DNA of 64,000 nt, taken from NCBI GenBank assembly GCA_028532985.1, contig JANCIK010000003.1, positions 816,001-880,000 on the forward strand, written 5' to 3'. The notes beneath the pieces were generated by a model, which was not told the origin of the DNA, did not search any database, and was given only the letters and a program-made list of their open reading frames with translations. Below are positions 59,701 to 64,000 of this stretch, in pieces. Source of the stretch: Stropharia rugosoannulata (lineage: Eukaryota > Basidiomycota > Agaricomycetes > Agaricales > Strophariaceae). The translations under genes and the position numbers were made by a program. Within the stretch, counting starts at the first letter, position 1. Every line of letters starts with the position of its first letter.

Positions 59701-62700
59701 ATGGCACAGGCCTATCAGGCGTATCCGCAGAACAAGGGAACACTTATTCCTGGCCAAAGCATTTCTGTCAATAATTATACAGTACAGGTCGAGCGATATT
59801 TATCGCAAGGTATGTACCAAGGTTAGCGTGTTCGACCAACCTGTAGCTTTCATAGGTGGATTTGCCCATGTGTACCTCGTCCGGACGCCTCAGCCCGTCT
59901 ACAACACCACGCATCATGTCCTGAAGCGGATTGCAGTTGCCAACGAATCAATGCTAACGGAAGTCAAAAAGGAAGTCGACATTATGGTACATCTGTCGAA
60001 TTTATCTCTCCTGCTTACTCTTACCTATATTCGCGTCTTAGAGGTTGTTGAAAGGCCATCCCAACATCGTCCATCTCATCGATGCAGCTTGGCACAAACT
60101 CCCAAATAATACGTTTGAGGTTTTTATTCTCATGGAGTTCTGTCCTGGTAAGTCAAAATCCTGTCATCCTTATCGGAAGTTTATATGGACGACTCATAGG
60201 TGGCGGTATAATCGATATGATGAATCGTAGACTGCGAGAACGACTCACAGAGGCAGAGATTCTCCAGATATTTGTCGACGTTTGTGAAGGAGTGGCATAT
60301 ATGCACAACTCACGACCACCGCTTCTACACCGCGATCTCAAAGTTGAAAATATTTTGCAATCATCCCCCACTTCTTTCAAACTTTGTGATTTTGGGTCTG
60401 CAACCACCATTTCCAATCCCCCAACGAATATCCAAGAGATACGCGCTGTAGAGGCAGATCTCAACAGACATACGACTCTCCAATATAGGGCTCCCGAAAT
60501 GGTTGACGTTTATTCAAAGCGTCCTATTAATGAGAAGAGTGATGTTTGGGCATTAGGTGTACTCTTGTACAAGCTCTGTTATTATACCACCCCTTTTGAG
60601 GAGCATGGACCACTGGCAATCCTTAACGTTCAATACAGGACTCCTTCGTACCCTGTTTATTCGCAAGAAATGAACATGCTGATAGGTACGCCATAGAGCT
60701 CTTGTTTATGCACCAGTTTATTCACAACTACGTAGCCTCTATGCTACGGGAACACGGGACTCAGAGACCTACTGTATTTGAGCTTTTGAATCACGTACAC
60801 CGCCTTCGTGGAACTAAATCGAGATTCACTTACAGTATACCATCCCCTCAGCCTCTCCTGTCACCTCACCAATCACACGTCAAACAGCCTCTTTCCTCCT
60901 CTCCCAATCCACTTGAAGGTCTTGTGACATACAGTCACCCTGCCGTCAAATCTTCGCCTTCGAATGCCGTGATTAATAATCAAGGCCTTCAAGCTCGAGA
61001 CAGGGTTCTTGAAGCGATTGCTCCTATGCGCCGCGGACGGCCTAATGCTCCAAGCCAACAACATTCGGTGTCACGGCCCGCTAGTCCTCACAAGGATGAG
61101 CATTCCCGCTTTCAGCAACTCTCAAAAAATCATACTCACAATGATTTTACTGTGGAGCAAGAAAAAGCTTGGAAAGCCGCAACAGAGAGGTCCGCTAACC
61201 AGGGAAAATCTTCTGGCATTGAAGATATAGTGTGGGCTGTCAGTAAACCAAACAAAGATATCCAAAAGTCTGCTATTGACCGCCCCACTGGCTTCGGGGA
61301 TGACTTTGCAGAGAAGTTATGGAGCGCGCCCGATCCCAACCTGAACGCAGGACACCAAACGAGGCTAACGCCGAGTCCCAATAGAGTTGTAATGAGCATT
61401 CAGAGAACGGCAGAGACCCCTGCCTTTTCTGGCACAAGCAAAATACGACCAAAGCAGGACCGCTTAATGCTGTCTAGGAACAAGGAGAGGGATGCGTTTG
61501 AAGGGCTAGGTCTTATGGCTAACGTTCCAAAATCTGCCCCGACATTGGGGGAAGCTCGGAAGCTCAGGACAGGTCTTGCCATGGTCAGCACACCGGTTAA
61601 TAATATTAACCAAAATGACTTCCTTCGCGAGGTTGATCATAAGATGAAGGCAAACTCTCAACGTCCCACACCTTCCCCCAAGTCGGCCTCTCGTTATCTT
61701 GCCACTTCGCCATTTATCCCTCAGTCCACATCACCTGTATCAACCACTGGTTCGCCAGGTAATGCTTCTACCTTGTCACCTCATACTGTCGCGCGTTCGG
61801 GATTAGGGACTTCCCCAAGTGCTGAAAGCGGCACAGCCGAATTGCGCTTCCCATCTGTTGAAGAGTTGGATGCCCAATTCAACCCTTCTGCCAATGCCCT
61901 TTATCCTTCCGCAGTAAATGAAGCTAGTGCAAGGTATATCTCTCATCAACCAAAGCAGCTCGGCTCTCGTCCGCTGCTTGTATCACGTACAAGCAATAAT
62001 CTCAGTAATGTGGATACTGGTTCAAATTATCTGAGGCCCACTAAAGCTCCTAGCCATTCTACTGAAGGCACAAGGTCTGAGCAAGTGACTGGGGTAGCCA
62101 TGCGTGATTCCAAGGACAACAGAAGGTTTCCCAAAAGTGACGAGCCCGATAGTTGGGATTCACCTACGGATAAGAATGCTATGCCAAATAGACCTTTCAT
62201 GGGAGATGTTCCTCAACTTCGTCCTCTAGTTGTACGTAAAGGAAGCTCTGCCATTTTGAAACCCGATATCGCATCCACCAACCAACAGGATTCTAGTATG
62301 GTGAACAAACCTCCAACTCTTCCATCGCGTCCTTTACCATCAACGTCGTCTCGAGATTGGCTGACAGGAGATGACGACATGGAAGAAATCAAAGCGCCTG
62401 TAACGTCTAATGTCCCTGTTATACGAGACTCACCTAGCAAGAGAGCCTCCTTTGTTGAAAATAAGGACTCTAGGATAATATCAGGATCTGTTGCGCAGCA
62501 TGTTGAAGCTCCTGAAGGAATAATCGCTGATTTTGCCTCAGCTGAGGTATCACCAACTGTGTCCAAGTTCAAACGCGCGTTCCCTGCCGTTGAGGTACTT
62601 GATGGAACCCAAGAACGGCCACGGGAAGCTAAAACTACTCGAGCGACGGACTCTTGGAACTCCGACAAGAAAGAGGACGATCTCGATTCCTCTAGTGCCG

Positions 62701-64000
62701 ATGAAGGGCCAGAGGATCCTGCCTACAGAACGGCAACTCAAAAACAGTACCCATTCAAACCTAGAGCTCGACAAAGTTCTGTTCATGACCTTGTTTACCA
62801 GTATGGAGGGCGTGTTAGTGCGAAGGATGGAGAAAAAGAGAGGGAGAGGGAGAGGGATAAGGACAAGGAGAAAGAAAAAGTAAAGGAGAAAGAAAAGGTA
62901 CCAAGTCGGTCTACACAATATAATATTGGGCCGAGTGACTATGTCCCGTCCAAATCGCGGCAGCCGATTCAAGGACTTACTACACCCTCTTCGCAAGCAG
63001 TGAAACCAAAGACACCTTCACCAACGCTTATGTCCTTCAAACCTTCCTTCGTCACACAGTCCAAGCCTGTTCAAGCCCCTTCTGAGCGACCCCAACCTCC
63101 ATCCTCCGCTACTAAGCCTATCTTCCCCTCCATGACCAGCAATGCAGACGGTAAATCGCCCGCACCTTCCAAAGCACGTCCTCAATCTATGTTCATGTTT
63201 CCCTCAAAGTCGACCGATACATCGTCAACGCCTGCGGTCAGCAACCTTGTACCTCCACCAGACCCGCGTCAGCGGGCCGTCCGCAGAACATCTATATCTG
63301 ACATGGTGCAATTATACGAGAACATTAGCGGTACGGGCACATCACAGGCACCAGCGCCACCAGTTGCTGTAGCACCAGTTCCTAAACCACTCACTACGAA
63401 GCGTCCACCCAGTTACTCTTCCGAAACGCATTCGAAATCTAATCTGACTTCTACCAAACCTGCTTCATCAATACCTACTCCATTTAATGATACTGCCCGG
63501 AGCGATAGTTTTACCTCTGGGATTCAGAGCGCCCTGAACGAGGTAATGCGGAATGCAGATGAGCTGCCGCGATCCCCAGCAAAGGTCAATCGCCCACTTC
63601 CTCCGCCGGACTTCATTAGTTCACCATCTCAACAAATTTCCGCCGACGACACCAATGCACGAACCCACAGAACATCTAGCAAAGAAGCACAGCCCACAGG
63701 AGGCTCCACTTCTCGCACAACGATGCCGACTCCACTGACCAAGGCACCAACTATCTCTCACAGCAGCACTTTTGCGCCCAAAGGACCTCCCCGGAAGCCA
63801 CCTATATCTCTTACCGAAGAGGCTGGCCCAAGTAATGCAGACGAATCTTCATCACCTGAGCGACCATATCAAGGGGTTGGAAGGCTTATTGATCAGTGGC
63901 AGAAAAAGTCAGCAGAGGCTGATCAAGGTCGTCCCGGTGCACCGGCCAAACGAGGTGATATACTGGGAAAACGAGCGGGCATCATTCACATAGATGACAG
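59701..64000 (+). CDS. Ark1/Prk1/AAK1-type (NAK family) serine/threonine kinase, partial at the right edge
   Basis: NAK-family kinases phosphorylate endocytic coat and actin-patch proteins. The kinase domain fills the first ~300 residues over several exons: Gly-rich loop GGFAHVYLVRTP, catalytic Lys in HVLKRIA, hinge ILMEFCPGG, catalytic loop LLHRDLKVENIL, metal motif KLCDFGSAT, activation-segment end LQYRAPEM and DVWALGVLLYKLCYYTTPFEE. After the domain comes a single long, open, proline/serine-rich exon from about 60.77 kb to the window edge. It includes a charged repeat tract (KERERERDKDKEKEKVKEKEK) at about 62836-62898 and several short PPP/PPR-type proline stretches. The start ATG at 59701 opens MAQAYQAYPQNKG. 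At least ~1,300 residues are visible and the stop lies outside the window. Confidence 0.9.
62836..62898. repeat. Low-complexity purine tract encoding Lys/Glu/Arg/Asp repeats
   Basis: An almost pure A/G stretch of short AGG/GAG/AAG units inside the kinase tail. It encodes alternating charged residues and is likely to vary in length between strains. Confidence 0.65.

Overview
The window reads as genomic DNA from a filamentous basidiomycete, most likely an agaricomycete mushroom-forming fungus. Genes lie on both strands and are cut by many short GT..AG introns of about 50-60 nt. The recognisable proteins are eukaryotic and fungal: SIN3, NTE1, VPS33, SYO1, SF3B5, an Ark/Prk-type kinase and PalI/RIM9-type membrane proteins. 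I found no viral genes, transposases, CRISPR arrays or convincing RNA genes. All gene models were spliced by eye.

Left core block (1-25 kb). A possible gene end (1-79, +) meets a ubiquitin-conjugating E2 with a cysteine-rich region (96-2731, -). Divergent from it is mitochondrial 2-methylisocitrate lyase of the methylcitrate cycle (3340-5669, +). Then come NTE1 lysophospholipase (6262-11888), VPS33 (12343-15034), a 78-residue HMG/YABBY-like protein (15850-16244) and an F-box/LRR protein (16714-19754), all +. A C1D/LRP1 exosome cofactor (20231-21291, -) shares a promoter gap of about 100 bp with the splicing factor SF3B5 (21389-21947, +). A large SAM-dependent methyltransferase (22168-25085, +) closes the block.

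Central accessory block (26-46 kb). This part is built from duplicated membrane and secreted-protein genes. There are three SUR7/PalI-type four-helix proteins (26059-27683, 28803-29938, 35036-36823, all -). Two tandem agmatinase-like ureohydrolases carry signal peptides (30600-32433 and 32838-34702, +). Two tandem single-pass, cysteine-rich, receptor-like proteins follow (38672-40035 and 41909-43298, -). A decayed copy of the 5' exon of the third PalI-type gene sits between the last two at about 41.0-41.3 kb, so one segmental duplication carried 'PalI 5' end + receptor-like gene' together. Other probable relics are at 28.3 kb and 37.8 kb. Roughly 43.3-45.9 kb appears gene-poor.

Right core block (46-64 kb). 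An unknown protein with a PPxY motif (45946-47133, +) is followed by SIN3 (47376-51888, +), a single-pass protein whose tail has one PPxY and three PSAP motifs (52213-54147, +), SYO1 (54686-57187, +), a 3-hydroxyisobutyrate-dehydrogenase-like enzyme (57491-59013, -) and an Ark1/Prk1/AAK1-type kinase that runs off the right edge (59701-64000, +).

The core genes look like unrelated housekeeping neighbours. The central block is the interesting part: a recently reshaped set of surface and secreted proteins.
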